Under the pieces are notes generated by a model that was not told the origin of the DNA, ran no database searches, and worked only from the letters and a program-made list of their open reading frames with translations. Of a stretch of 46,473 nucleotides of DNA, positions 9,338-16,718 are shown piece by piece (position 1 is the stretch's first letter; each line of letters begins with the position of its first letter). The DNA is from DATJUF01 sp035524095 (GTDB lineage: Bacteria; Desulfobacterota; Binatia; Binatales; Binataceae). A program made the translations under genes and the position numbers. The stretch is taken from positions 1-46,473 of the forward strand of contig DATKPK010000256.1 of assembly GCA_035524095.1 (NCBI GenBank), in the 5' to 3' direction.

Positions 9338-10534
9338 ATGGATTTCGCACTGTCTCCCAAAGTCCAGGAGCTGCAAAAGCAAGTCTCCCAGTTCATGAAC
9401 GATCACGTCTATCCGATCGAGAAGCAGGTCGAGGAGGAGATGGGCGTTCCGGGCAAGGAGCATGTCGAACCGCAGATCCTGAAAGACGTGCGAAAACGAG
9501 CCAAGAGTGCCGGACTATGGAATCTGTTCCTGCCTGACGACGAATGGGGCAAGGGTCTGAAGGTTTCGGAATACGCGCCGCTGTCGGAAATCATGGGCCG
9601 CAGCCCGATCGGTTCGCGCGCCTTTAATTGCATGGCGCCCGATACCGGTAATATGGAAATCCTCGTCGATTTTGCGACGCCGGAGCAAAAAAAGCAGTGG
9701 CTCTATCCATGCCTCGAAGGCGAGATGCGCACCTGCTTTTCGATGACGGAACCCGAGACTTCGGGTTCCGACCCGACCCAGTTACAGACACGCGCGGTTC
9801 GCGACGGCGACGACTACGTAATCAATGGGCACAAGTGGTTTACCTCCAACGCGATCGGCTCCAGTTTCGCGATTGCGATGGTAGTGACGAATCCTGACGC
9901 TCCCTCGCACAAACGCGCCAGCATGCTGATCGTACCGACGAATGCACCCGGCTTTAATCTAGTGCGTGCGGTCTCAGTAATGGGACATGCGGGGGGCGGT
10001 GGCCATTGTGAGATTATATATAAGGATTGCCGTGTGCCGGTGACGAATCTGCTCGGCAATGACGGTGACGGATTCGCGATCGCGCAGGCCCGGCTAGGTC
10101 CCGGACGGATTCATCATTGCATGCGCAATATCGGCGTTGCCGAGCGGGCTCTTGAGCTGATGTGCAAGCGGGCGAATACACGCTGGGCCCATGGCAGCCT
10201 GCTCGCGGACAAGGCTAACGTGCAGCAGTGGATAGCAGATTCGCGGATTGAGATTGACTCGGCGAGGCTCGCGATTATGCATGCGGCGTGGATGATCGAC
10301 ACGGTCGGCAAGCGGCAAGCTCGCCAGGAAATCGCGATGATCAAGGTGCAGGCGGCCAACATGGTGATGAACGTGCTCGATCGTGCGATCCAGCTTCATG
10401 GGGCAATGGGGATGAGCGACGACACGCCGATTGCACGGTTCTGGCGAGAGAATCGTTCGATGCGGATCGTCGACGGTCCCGATGAAGTCCATCGGATGAC
10501 GATCGCGCGGCGCGAATGCCGTAAGTATCAATAG
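9338..10534 (+). CDS. Acyl-CoA dehydrogenase of the ACAD10/11-like group
   Basis: A FAD-dependent dehydrogenase-fold enzyme acting on an acyl-CoA (398 residues, full length). It shows the N-terminal helical domain, the FAD/substrate strand segment (CFSMTEPETSGSDPTQLQTRA, NGHKWFTSNA) and the C-terminal helical bundle (QLHGAMGMSDDTPIARFWRE). Features resembling ACAD10/ACAD11 and LvaC are APDTGNMEIL, GHAGGGGHCEI and the closing motif IVDGPDEVHR, which replaces the YEGT-type catalytic segment of classic acyl-CoA dehydrogenases. In that group the flavoprotein partner handles 4-phospho-acyl-CoA made by a kinase domain. Here a separate kinase-like gene follows 246 bases downstream on the same strand. 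The ATG has GAGGAAAG just before it. The substrate is inferred from the family only. Confidence 0.93.
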   Translation: MDFALSPKVQELQKQVSQFMNDHVYPIEKQVEEEMGVPGKEHVEPQILKDVRKRAKSAGLWNLFLPDDEWGKGLKVSEYAPLSEIMGRSPIGSRAFNCMAPDTGNMEILVDFATPEQKKQWLYPCLEGEMRTCFSMTEPETSGSDPTQLQTRAVRDGDDYVINGHKWFTSNAIGSSFAIAMVVTNPDAPSHKRASMLIVPTNAPGFNLVRAVSVMGHAGGGGHCEIIYKDCRVPVTNLLGNDGDGFAIAQARLGPGRIHHCMRNIGVAERALELMCKRANTRWAHGSLLADKANVQQWIADSRIEIDSARLAIMHAAWMIDTVGKRQARQEIAMIKVQAANMVMNVLDRAIQLHGAMGMSDDTPIARFWRENRSMRIVDGPDEVHRMTIARRECRKYQ

Positions 10535-10650
10535 GGTATGACCAAGCCAACGGCCGCAGCCAGGAATTAAAGACCCGGCGCGCATGAAAGCGCTGGTTGG
10601 CGAGTGCCATTTGACAAAAAGATTTTCCGGGGCGATGAGCAGATAAAAAG

Positions 10651-10761
10651 ATGAAAATCGAAATCGATCAAGACCAGCCCCTGCCTGAATACGGCGAGTT
10701 AGGCTTCGCGTCTGAAGCCGTGCGGCGGTGGGGCTGCAAAACCAGCCGCCCAAGAATCTGA
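10651..10761 (+). CDS. 36-codon ORF echoing the N-terminus of the next gene
   Basis: The short frame starts with ATG and ends at TGA 10759-10761. Its residues 7-17 (QDQPLPEYGEL) match residues 7-17 of the phosphotransferase that starts 20 bases after it (HDQPLPEFGDV), with the DQPLPE core identical. The DNA of the two segments is diverged but alignable. It may be a decayed tandem duplicate of the gene start, or a real leader peptide. There is no strong ribosome site before the ATG (GATAAAAAG). No other family recognised. Confidence 0.3.
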   Translation: MKIEIDQDQPLPEYGELGFASEAVRRWGCKTSRPRI

Positions 10762-10780
10762 AGACAAAGCGGGAAAGCCG

Positions 10781-11887
10781 ATGGCCGAAGATATAGCCCA
10801 TGATCAACCGTTACCTGAGTTCGGCGACGTTCGCGACGAAGAACAGCTAGACTGGCCGAAACTTGCGGCCTATCTGCGCCAGCATGAGGTGCCGGGTAGC
10901 GACCAGCCGTTCGAAGTGAAGCAGTTTCGTGGTGGTCACTCGAATCTTACTTACCTTCTGCGGTTTACCAACCAGGAATGGGTTGTCAGGCGTCCGCCGT
11001 TCGGCCCGTTGCCACCGTCGGCGCACGATATGGCGCGAGAACATCGAGTGCTCTCGCGTGTATGGGAAGGTTTCGGAGCGGCTCCGCGCGCAATCCTTCT
11101 GTGTGAGGATCCGTCGATTATCGGTGCGCCGTTCTTCGTGATGGAGCGCCGGCGCGGCTATGTCGTGCCGAATCGGCGCCCACTCGACCCTGGTATCCGG
11201 CAGACTCCCGAAACTTTTCGCGCAATGTCGGAAGGCTTTATCGACGCGCTCGCCGGGCTTCATTCGGTGGATTACAAGAAAGTTGGGCTCGAAGGGTTGG
11301 GACGCCCCGACGGCTTCATCAAACGCCAAATCGCGGGATGGATGGATCGCTGGGAAAAGGCCAAGACCAGCGAGGTCCCGCTGATGAATCAGCTTGGAGC
11401 CTGGTTTCTGGAACATATTCCACCACCGCAGCCGCCGGTGATCCTGCACAATGACTATTATCTACACAATGTGATGTTTGCACCAGACAACTCGGGAGGG
11501 ATCACCGGAGTGTTTGACTGGGAAATGTCAACTTTAGGCGATCCGATGATCGATCTAGGTATTGCGCTGAACTACTGGCGTGACGCCGGCGACGCGCAAG
11601 ATCTGATAGACTTGTCGGAAGGCTATGCGCATACGATCCGGCCCGGCTTTCTGACCAGAAGACAACTGGCTGAACGTTATGCCGAACGCAGCGGACGCGA
11701 TGTCAGTTATATCGATTACTATCGCGCTTGGGCCTTGTGGAAAACCGCGACAGTGGTCCAGCAAATCTATGTGCGCTTCGTGCGCGGTCAAACCAGCGAC
11801 CCGCGCTTTGAGGCGATGGGATCACATCCGCCGGTGCTGGCGCGGACCGCAGCGGAGGTCGTTGCACCGTTGGGATTTGGCGGGTAA
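10781..11887 (+). CDS. Phosphotransferase (APH/choline-kinase fold), ACAD10/11 kinase-domain-like
   Basis: A soluble kinase-fold protein (368 residues). The ATP-site N-lobe is GGHSNLTYLLRF near residue 51 followed by WVVRRPPFGPLPPSAHDMARE. The catalytic loop is HNDYYLHN at 223-230, with the aspartate as base (D225) and a metal-binding asparagine (N230). The DFG-equivalent is VFDWEMSTLGDPMIDLG, with D246. RRPPFGPLPPSAHDMAREHRVL is the usual signature of the kinase half of ACAD10/11 and of LvaA, which phosphorylate the 4-hydroxyl of 4-hydroxyacyl-CoA. Adjacency to an ACAD10/11-like dehydrogenase supports that role. Antibiotic resistance is unlikely in this subgroup. The ribosome site (GGGAAAG) is modest. 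Confidence 0.88.
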   Translation: MAEDIAHDQPLPEFGDVRDEEQLDWPKLAAYLRQHEVPGSDQPFEVKQFRGGHSNLTYLLRFTNQEWVVRRPPFGPLPPSAHDMAREHRVLSRVWEGFGAAPRAILLCEDPSIIGAPFFVMERRRGYVVPNRRPLDPGIRQTPETFRAMSEGFIDALAGLHSVDYKKVGLEGLGRPDGFIKRQIAGWMDRWEKAKTSEVPLMNQLGAWFLEHIPPPQPPVILHNDYYLHNVMFAPDNSGGITGVFDWEMSTLGDPMIDLGIALNYWRDAGDAQDLIDLSEGYAHTIRPGFLTRRQLAERYAERSGRDVSYIDYYRAWALWKTATVVQQIYVRFVRGQTSDPRFEAMGSHPPVLARTAAEVVAPLGFGG

Positions 11888-12016
11888 CAGCAGCCGGATC
11901 CCGAAGCCTTGGGGCATTTTCCCTATGCCGTGTTGGCATGATAGTGTCTTGCGAAGTTAGTTCGAAATTTGATTGGGCGGCTCGATAATCCGCCAAAAAC
12001 TTGGAGGTGGTCGGCC

Positions 12017-12901
12017 TTGCACGCCATAAACTACGAATCACCGACGACCGTTGATGAAGCAATCAAGCTGCTTGCCTCACACGGCGAGAAGGCTCGTCCG
12101 CTCAGCGGCGGCACCGATTTGATTATACAGTTACGCGCAGGTGTGCGCCGTCCTGACTATATAGTCGACTTGAAGGCGATTCCTGAATTGCGGCGAATCG
12201 CGTTCAGCCTGCAGGACGGGCTGAAGTTAGGCGCAGCGGTGTCGTGTATTGAGATTCATGAAAACGCCGATATGCGCCGTTACTATCCTGGGCTGACTGA
12301 AGCTGCTCATTTGATAGGATCACTACAGATTCAAAGCCGCGCGTCTGTCGGCGGTAATCTATGTAATGGATCGCCGGCAGCGGACACGACGCCGGCATTG
12401 ATTGCGCTGGGGGCGAAAGCCCGTGTCACGGGGCCAAAGGGTGAACGAATCGTAGCAGTTGAGAAATTCTGCACCGGCCCCGGCGCCACGGTTTTGCAGC
12501 CGGGCGAGATTTTGATCGAACTTTTGATCGATGCGCCGGAGCGCCATTCCAGCGACGCGTATTTACGCTTTATCCCGCGCAACGAAATGGATATTGCGGT
12601 GGTTGGCGTAGGTGTCGCGCTTACGCTTGAGCCAGATGAAGATCGCGTGGTCGACGCGCGGATTGGCTTGGGTGCAGTCGGGCCGACGCCGATTTTTGCG
12701 GCGGAGGCATCGAAGGCGCTGGTCGGTAAAAAACTCGACGAGGCCACGACTGAAGAAGCGGCGCGGCTTGCTATCTCAGTTGCGACCCCGATTGACGATA
12801 TGCGTGGCACGGCGGAATTCCGGCGTCATGTGGTTGGTGTCCTGACCCGCCGGGCAGTTGCTAAAGCGGCTGAACGTGCGCGGTTGAATTCGCAGCGTTG
12901 A
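12017..12901 (+). CDS. FAD-binding (medium) subunit of a molybdenum hydroxylase
   Basis: The electron-transfer flavoprotein subunit of a xanthine-oxidase-family enzyme (294 residues, usual size). The FAD motifs are PLSGGTDLI near residue 30 and ASVGGNLCNGSPAADTTPAL near 110, and a CO dehydrogenase flavoprotein C-terminal domain follows. I place the start at a TTG at 12017 because GGAGG (12003-12007) lies nine bases ahead of it and the protein then begins HAINYESPTTVDEAIKLL, as family members do. An upstream start would add 16 unconserved residues. It is the first gene of a medium-small-large cluster, 130 bases after the phosphotransferase, and probably in the same transcript. Confidence 0.93.
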   Translation: MHAINYESPTTVDEAIKLLASHGEKARPLSGGTDLIIQLRAGVRRPDYIVDLKAIPELRRIAFSLQDGLKLGAAVSCIEIHENADMRRYYPGLTEAAHLIGSLQIQSRASVGGNLCNGSPAADTTPALIALGAKARVTGPKGERIVAVEKFCTGPGATVLQPGEILIELLIDAPERHSSDAYLRFIPRNEMDIAVVGVGVALTLEPDEDRVVDARIGLGAVGPTPIFAAEASKALVGKKLDEATTEEAARLAISVATPIDDMRGTAEFRRHVVGVLTRRAVAKAAERARLNSQR

Positions 12902-12946
12902 GTTGGCGACGTTCAAAAAACTTCAAAGACGAGACTGATATTCAAG

Positions 12947-13438
12947 ATGGCCAAGAAAACAGTTGTAGAAACCACTATCAATGGCGAGTCGATGGAGTTC
13001 CTCTGCGAGCCGCGTCAGAGCCTGTTAGAAGTTCTGCGTGACGAATTGGAATTAACCGGCAGCAAAGAGGGGTGCCTCACCGGCGATTGCGGTGCATGTA
13101 CCGTAATCCTCGACGGTCGTGCCGCCTGCTCATGCCTGGTGCTCGGTGTGGAGGCGCAAGGCAAGTCGATCACTACGGTGGAAGGGCTCGCGTCGAGTGC
13201 GGGTCTGCACGTGTTGCAGCAGAAATTTCTCGAGCACGCTGGCTTGCAATGTGGTATCTGCACGCCGGGCTTTCTGATGTCGGCCAAGGCGCTGCTCGAC
13301 CATAATCCCACGCCAACGGAACCGGAGATTCGCTACGCATTGGCGGGAAACCTGTGCCGGTGCACGGGCTATGACAAAATCGTCAAAGCGGTGATCGATG
13401 CCGCCAGCACGCTCGCGGCCGGATCGAAGGCGGCCTGA
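12947..13438 (+). CDS. [2Fe-2S] (small) subunit of a molybdenum hydroxylase
   Basis: An iron-sulfur subunit that passes electrons from the molybdenum centre to FAD (163 residues). The N-terminal plant-ferredoxin-type cluster has C43, C48, C51 and C63 (GCLTGDCGACTV). The C-terminal helical domain carries the second cluster with C102, C105, C137 and C139 (QCGICTPG, NLCRCTGY). All eight ligands are present. It lies 45 bases after the FAD subunit and 61 before the large subunit. Alignment is clear over the whole length. The substrate is decided by the large subunit. Confidence 0.96.
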   Translation: MAKKTVVETTINGESMEFLCEPRQSLLEVLRDELELTGSKEGCLTGDCGACTVILDGRAACSCLVLGVEAQGKSITTVEGLASSAGLHVLQQKFLEHAGLQCGICTPGFLMSAKALLDHNPTPTEPEIRYALAGNLCRCTGYDKIVKAVIDAASTLAAGSKAA

Positions 13439-13499
13439 TTGAGCGCGAGATTAGAGACTCGCGCTCGACAACCGGTCCCGTTGTAAGGAGAGATATTCA

Positions 13500-15803
13500 A
13501 TGGCAGCTTCACCAACCGAGAAACCCTCATTTCGTGTAATCGGCACGCGTCCGGTCCGGCATGACGGATTCGACAAAGTTACTGGCCGGGCCAAGTACGG
13601 CGCCGACTATAGTTTCCCCGGCATGTTATTCGGGCGGGTGCTTCGCAGCCCGCATGCGCATGCGAACATCAAGTCGATCAATATTGAGAAAGCGCTGGCA
13701 TTACCGGGCGTGAAGGCCGTCGTGACCTCCGCTGACCTTCCCGAGGCGCCAGACAAAATGGTCGCGGCGGGAGAAGCGCCAGTCAATTTGAACCATTTGT
13801 CGTCAAACGTGCTGGCGCGCGAAAAGGTTCTCTACGATGGCCATGCCGTTGCGGCAGTGGCGGCGACGAGCGCGCATATCGCGGAAGAAGCATTGCGCTT
13901 AATCGAAGTTGATTACGAAGTTCTCCCGCCAGCAATGACAGTTGAGGCTGCGATGAAACCGGGCGCTCCGATTGTACTTCCTACGCTGCGGAACAAGGAA
14001 GACGGCCCGGACAAGCAAACCAACGTCGCCAATCATATGCAGTTCACTCGCGGTGATCTCGCTGAAGGTTTCACGCAGGCGGACTTCATCGTCGAACGAG
14101 AATTCAAAACGGCGATGGTCCATCAGGGATATATCGAGCCGCATAACGCGGTGGGTATTTACGGCGGCGATGGTCACGCCACGATCTATTGCTCGACTCA
14201 GGGAACCTTCAACGTTCGGGCATTGAGTGCGACAGTGCTTGGCATGCCCGAGGGTAACCTCAAAGTCGTACCGGCCGAAATTGGCGGTGGCTTCGGCGGC
14301 AAGCTCGTCATCTACCTTGAACCACTCTCGGTTCTGCTCTCGAGGAAGACCGGACAGCCAGTGAAGTTGACGATGAGTCGTGCGGAGGTTTTGCGCGCGA
14401 CCGGTCCCACGTCCGGTTCGACGATTCGATGCAAAATGGGAGCGACCAAGGATGGAAAGCTGATCGCGGCTGAAATCTGGATGGCCTACGAGGCGGGTGC
14501 CTTCCCGGGCTCGCCGGTGGGCGCGGGCGCGATGGTGATTATCGCACCGTACATGATTCCCAACTTCAAAATCGACGCCTACGACGTACTGGTCAATCGG
14601 CCCAAGACGGCGGCCTATCGCGCGCCGGGAGCGAGTAACGCGGCGCTGGCCTCGGAGACCGTTATTGATGAACTTGCCGAAAAGTGCGGCATCGACCCGG
14701 CGGAGTTTCGGCTTATCAATGCCGTTAAAGAAGGCTCACCGCAGGTTGTTGGACCTCCGTTTAAGCGGATCGGCTTTGTCGAGACCGTCGAGGCGATCAA
14801 AAACAGCCCGCACTATAAGTCGAAGCTCGAAGGCCCTTATCGCGGACGAGGCATGGCGTCGGGCTTCTGGTTCAACGTCGGACTGCAATCATCGGCGACA
14901 GTGAATATCCATAGTGATGGGACCGTGAGCGTGGTTATTGGCTCGGTGGATGTTGGCGGACAGCGAGCGGCGCAAGCGATGATCGCTGCCGAAGTACTCG
15001 GTGCGGATATCAAGGATGTACGGCCAGTAGTCGCCGACACTGATTCTATTGGCCATACGGACGTGACTGGAGGCAGCCGCACTTGCTTTACCACCGGTTG
15101 GGCGGTGCACGATGCGGCCCAGGACGCCCTTCGTCAACTGAAGGAGCGTGCGGCCAAGCTTTGGGAGATGAAGCCCGAGGAAGTGCTATTTGAGAACGGG
15201 AAGTTTGTGCCATCGCAACCTAGCGAAAAGGCCAAGCCTATGACGCTCAAAGAAATCGCTGGGCGATTAGGGCGTACTGGCGGCCCGGTCGTGGGACGGG
15301 CGACGGTTAATCCGCGCACAGTGGGGCCTGCCTTTGCGACCACGGTGGTCGACGTGGAAGTAGACCCAGATACCGGCAAGGTTCAGGTGCTGCGCGCGAC
15401 GATTGCACAGGACGTCGGCAAGGCGATTCATCCAGCGTACGTGGAAGGGCAGATGCAAGGTGGTACCGTGCAAGGCATCGGCTGGGCCTTGAATGAAGAA
15501 TACTTCTACGACGGCAAGGGTGTACTGCGTAATACCGGGTTGCTGGATTATAGGATGCCGACTTGCCTCGACATGCCGTTAATCGAAACCGAGATTGTTG
15601 AGGTTCCTACCCCCGGTCATCCGTTGGGGATCCGTGGCGTCGGTGAAGTTTCGATCGTACCGCCGCCAGCTGCGGTCGCGAATGCTATCGCTCATGCGAT
15701 CGGCGTGCGCATGACCCAACTACCGATGTCGCCTCCGCGCTTGCTTAAAGCGATCCTGGAAAAGCGCGCGGCGAGCGAAACTCAGGCGGCGGCTGCCGAC
15801 TAA
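13500..15803 (+). CDS. Molybdopterin-binding (large) subunit of a xanthine-oxidase-family hydroxylase
   Basis: The catalytic subunit (767 residues), which hydroxylates its substrate at a molybdopterin-cytosine-dinucleotide centre with water as oxygen donor. The N-terminal domain starts IGTRPVRHDGFDKVTGRAKY. Cofactor motifs include EIGGGFGGK near residue 260 and DVGGQRAAQ near 485. The invariant base glutamate is in GIRGVGEVS, about residue 716. The loop at about 372 reads AYRAPGA. Form I CO dehydrogenases have AYXCSFR with a copper-binding cysteine, and form II have AYRGAGR; neither fits. An aromatic, heterocyclic or aldehyde substrate is possible but not shown. AAGGAGAG lies just before the ATG. 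Confidence 0.94.
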   Translation: MAASPTEKPSFRVIGTRPVRHDGFDKVTGRAKYGADYSFPGMLFGRVLRSPHAHANIKSINIEKALALPGVKAVVTSADLPEAPDKMVAAGEAPVNLNHLSSNVLAREKVLYDGHAVAAVAATSAHIAEEALRLIEVDYEVLPPAMTVEAAMKPGAPIVLPTLRNKEDGPDKQTNVANHMQFTRGDLAEGFTQADFIVEREFKTAMVHQGYIEPHNAVGIYGGDGHATIYCSTQGTFNVRALSATVLGMPEGNLKVVPAEIGGGFGGKLVIYLEPLSVLLSRKTGQPVKLTMSRAEVLRATGPTSGSTIRCKMGATKDGKLIAAEIWMAYEAGAFPGSPVGAGAMVIIAPYMIPNFKIDAYDVLVNRPKTAAYRAPGASNAALASETVIDELAEKCGIDPAEFRLINAVKEGSPQVVGPPFKRIGFVETVEAIKNSPHYKSKLEGPYRGRGMASGFWFNVGLQSSATVNIHSDGTVSVVIGSVDVGGQRAAQAMIAAEVLGADIKDVRPVVADTDSIGHTDVTGGSRTCFTTGWAVHDAAQDALRQLKERAAKLWEMKPEEVLFENGKFVPSQPSEKAKPMTLKEIAGRLGRTGGPVVGRATVNPRTVGPAFATTVVDVEVDPDTGKVQVLRATIAQDVGKAIHPAYVEGQMQGGTVQGIGWALNEEYFYDGKGVLRNTGLLDYRMPTCLDMPLIETEIVEVPTPGHPLGIRGVGEVSIVPPPAAVANAIAHAIGVRMTQLPMSPPRLLKAILEKRAASETQAAAAD

Positions 15804-15864
15804 TAGTAAGTTAATTGCACAGCGAGGGGGGCCGGACGATCGTCTGGTCCCCGTAACTTTGGCC

Positions 15865-16131
15865 ATGGCTACTGTCGTCATCCCTTCATTGCTGCGAAAA
15901 TACACCGGCGGCGCAGATCGCGTCACGGTAAGCGGCCGGACGATCGGCCAGGTTATCGAAGAGCTTGTCAGCAGATTTCCGGAGGTCCGCGACCATCTAC
16001 TTGAGAATGGCGACGTCAAACCGTCAGTTGCGGTCTCAATTGACGGTGAGATGGGAACGGGCGGGGTGCTTGATCGGGTAGGTGAGACGAGTGAGATCTT
16101 CTTCATTCCGGCGATTGGCGGGGGCTGCTGA
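15865..16131 (+). CDS. MoaD/ThiS-family sulfur-carrier-like protein ending GGGC
   Basis: A small ubiquitin-fold protein (88 residues from the ATG at 15865; a TTG two codons earlier is also possible). The pattern is a beta-strand VVIPSLLRKYTGG, TIGQVIEELVSRFPEVRDHL, SVAVSIDGE and EIFFIPAIGGG. Family members end in a bare Gly-Gly that is adenylated and thiocarboxylated. This one ends Gly-Gly-Gly-Cys, so a cysteine follows the diglycine. QbsE-type carriers also carry residues after the diglycine, which a JAMM metalloprotease removes. It lies 61 bases after the molybdenum hydroxylase, so it could supply sulfur for molybdopterin or for another pathway. It has no clear ribosome site. Confidence 0.85.
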   Translation: MATVVIPSLLRKYTGGADRVTVSGRTIGQVIEELVSRFPEVRDHLLENGDVKPSVAVSIDGEMGTGGVLDRVGETSEIFFIPAIGGGC

Positions 16132-16159
16132 AGATAATCTAAGTCGTGCCTATCATTCC

Positions 16160-16180
16160 AAAGCAGACGCTTGCTTTTTT
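16160..16180 (+). terminator. Intrinsic terminator ending the molybdenum hydroxylase operon
   Basis: A 6-bp stem (AAAGCA at 16160-16165, TGCTTT at 16172-16177) with a 6-base loop runs into a TTTTTT tract. It starts 28 bases after the stop of the MoaD-like gene, on its strand. It separates that transcript from the small-RNA unit that follows. Confidence 0.65.
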
Positions 16181-16258
16181 ACTTGAGTATTGAGGAGCAA
16201 AGTGCTCATATAGGACCAGACGGTGGAGCATGATCGCATCAATGCTTAGAAAAGGTTA

Positions 16259-16286
16259 TTGCAAGTTATTAAAACTTAAGTATAAT
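16259..16286 (+). promoter_or_regulatory. Sigma-70-type promoter of a candidate small RNA
   Basis: The -10 element TATAAT (16281-16286) is a perfect consensus. TTGCAA (16259-16264) is a 4 of 6 match to the -35 element at a 16-base spacing. The surrounding DNA is AT-rich, unlike its neighbours. The predicted first base is around 16293, exactly where a hairpin begins. No coding start follows before the terminator at 16332. Confidence 0.6.
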
Positions 16287-16292
16287 CAGGAT

Positions 16293-16370
16293 TGCTAGCC
16301 GGGGTTTGCCCCCCCTTTTCCCGGTTGGCCAAGGGCCGGGCGGAGCAATCCGTTCGGCCCTGATTTTTTC
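16293..16370 (+). ncRNA. Candidate small RNA with a C7U4 loop
   Basis: The unit is bounded by its own promoter and terminator and gives an RNA of about 76 nt with no start codon. Hairpin 1 is a 10-bp stem (16294-16303 with 16320-16329, two G-U pairs). Its 16-base loop (16304-16319) contains seven C followed by four U. Hairpin 2 is the terminator. A C-rich exposed loop is typical of RNAs that pair with G-rich ribosome sites, and it recalls the 6C RNA class of Actinobacteria, although only one loop is C-rich here. The eight bases CCCCUUUU (16312-16319) are complementary to AAAAGGGG in the leader of the RRM gene next door (minus strand, 16772-16779). I do not recognise it as a known family. Confidence 0.55.
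16332..16369 (+). terminator. Intrinsic terminator of the candidate small RNA
   Basis: A 13-bp stem (AGGGCCG plus GGCGGA on the 5' side, TCCGTT plus CGGCCCT on the 3' side, two G-U pairs) is closed by a GCAA tetraloop, a stable GNRA type. A run of six T (16364-16369) follows. It works in the plus direction only; on the minus strand no T run follows the stem. Confidence 0.75.
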
Positions 16371-16421
16371 TGTGTATCAAGAACTATAGTGGCGCGGCGA
16401 GCGAAGATCGCGCGCTGCCGG

Positions 16422-16718
16422 CTAACGGTCGTAATTCGAACCACCACGACCACCGGAACCACCGCCACCGGTACGGGCCTGAGCTTCGTTCACACGAATC
16501 GGCCGCCCCTTGATCTCACGTCCATTAAGATTCTTGATAGCAGCTTCCGCAGCTTCGTCCGTGGCCATCTCAACGAAGCCGAAACCGCGCGACCGATTGG
16601 TCGCGCGGTCCATAATCACCTGCGAACTCTCTACGTCTCCCGCTTCAGAAAAGGCGTCTTGCAGATCCTGATCGGTTACAGTCCACGCCAGATTACCAAC
16701 ATACAGTCTGCGGCCCAT
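16422..16718 (-). CDS. RRM-domain RNA-binding protein with glycine-rich tail
   Basis: A single RNA recognition motif protein of 98 residues. RNP2 is LYVGNL (residues 5-10) and RNP1 is RGFGFVEM (about 44-51), with the aromatic residues that stack on RNA bases intact. The tail from about residue 83 is glycine-rich (TGGGGSGGRGG) and ends NYDR. Such small bacterial RRM proteins, best known from cyanobacteria as cold-induced Rbp proteins, are thought to act on mRNA stability or translation. GAGGAGA lies five bases before the ATG. A leader of about 170 bases with strong secondary structure suggests post-transcriptional control. It converges on the candidate small RNA. Confidence 0.95.
   Translation of the reverse strand: MGRRLYVGNLAWTVTDQDLQDAFSEAGDVESSQVIMDRATNRSRGFGFVEMATDEAAEAAIKNLNGREIKGRPIRVNEAQARTGGGGSGGRGGSNYDR

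Noticed and set aside
10781..11887. Aminoglycoside resistance kinase
   Set aside because: The fold is shared, but the sequence signature and the dehydrogenase neighbour match the ACAD10/11 kinase group.
6489..11921. Shared 11-base string GCCTTGGGGCA in two intergenic regions (about 6489 and 11911)
   Set aside because: Flanks do not align and no structure surrounds either copy, so it is probably chance.
12017..15803. Naming the cluster carbon monoxide dehydrogenase (coxMSL)
   Set aside because: The large subunit lacks the AYXCSFR motif with its copper-binding cysteine and also the form II motif, so a CO role is not supported.
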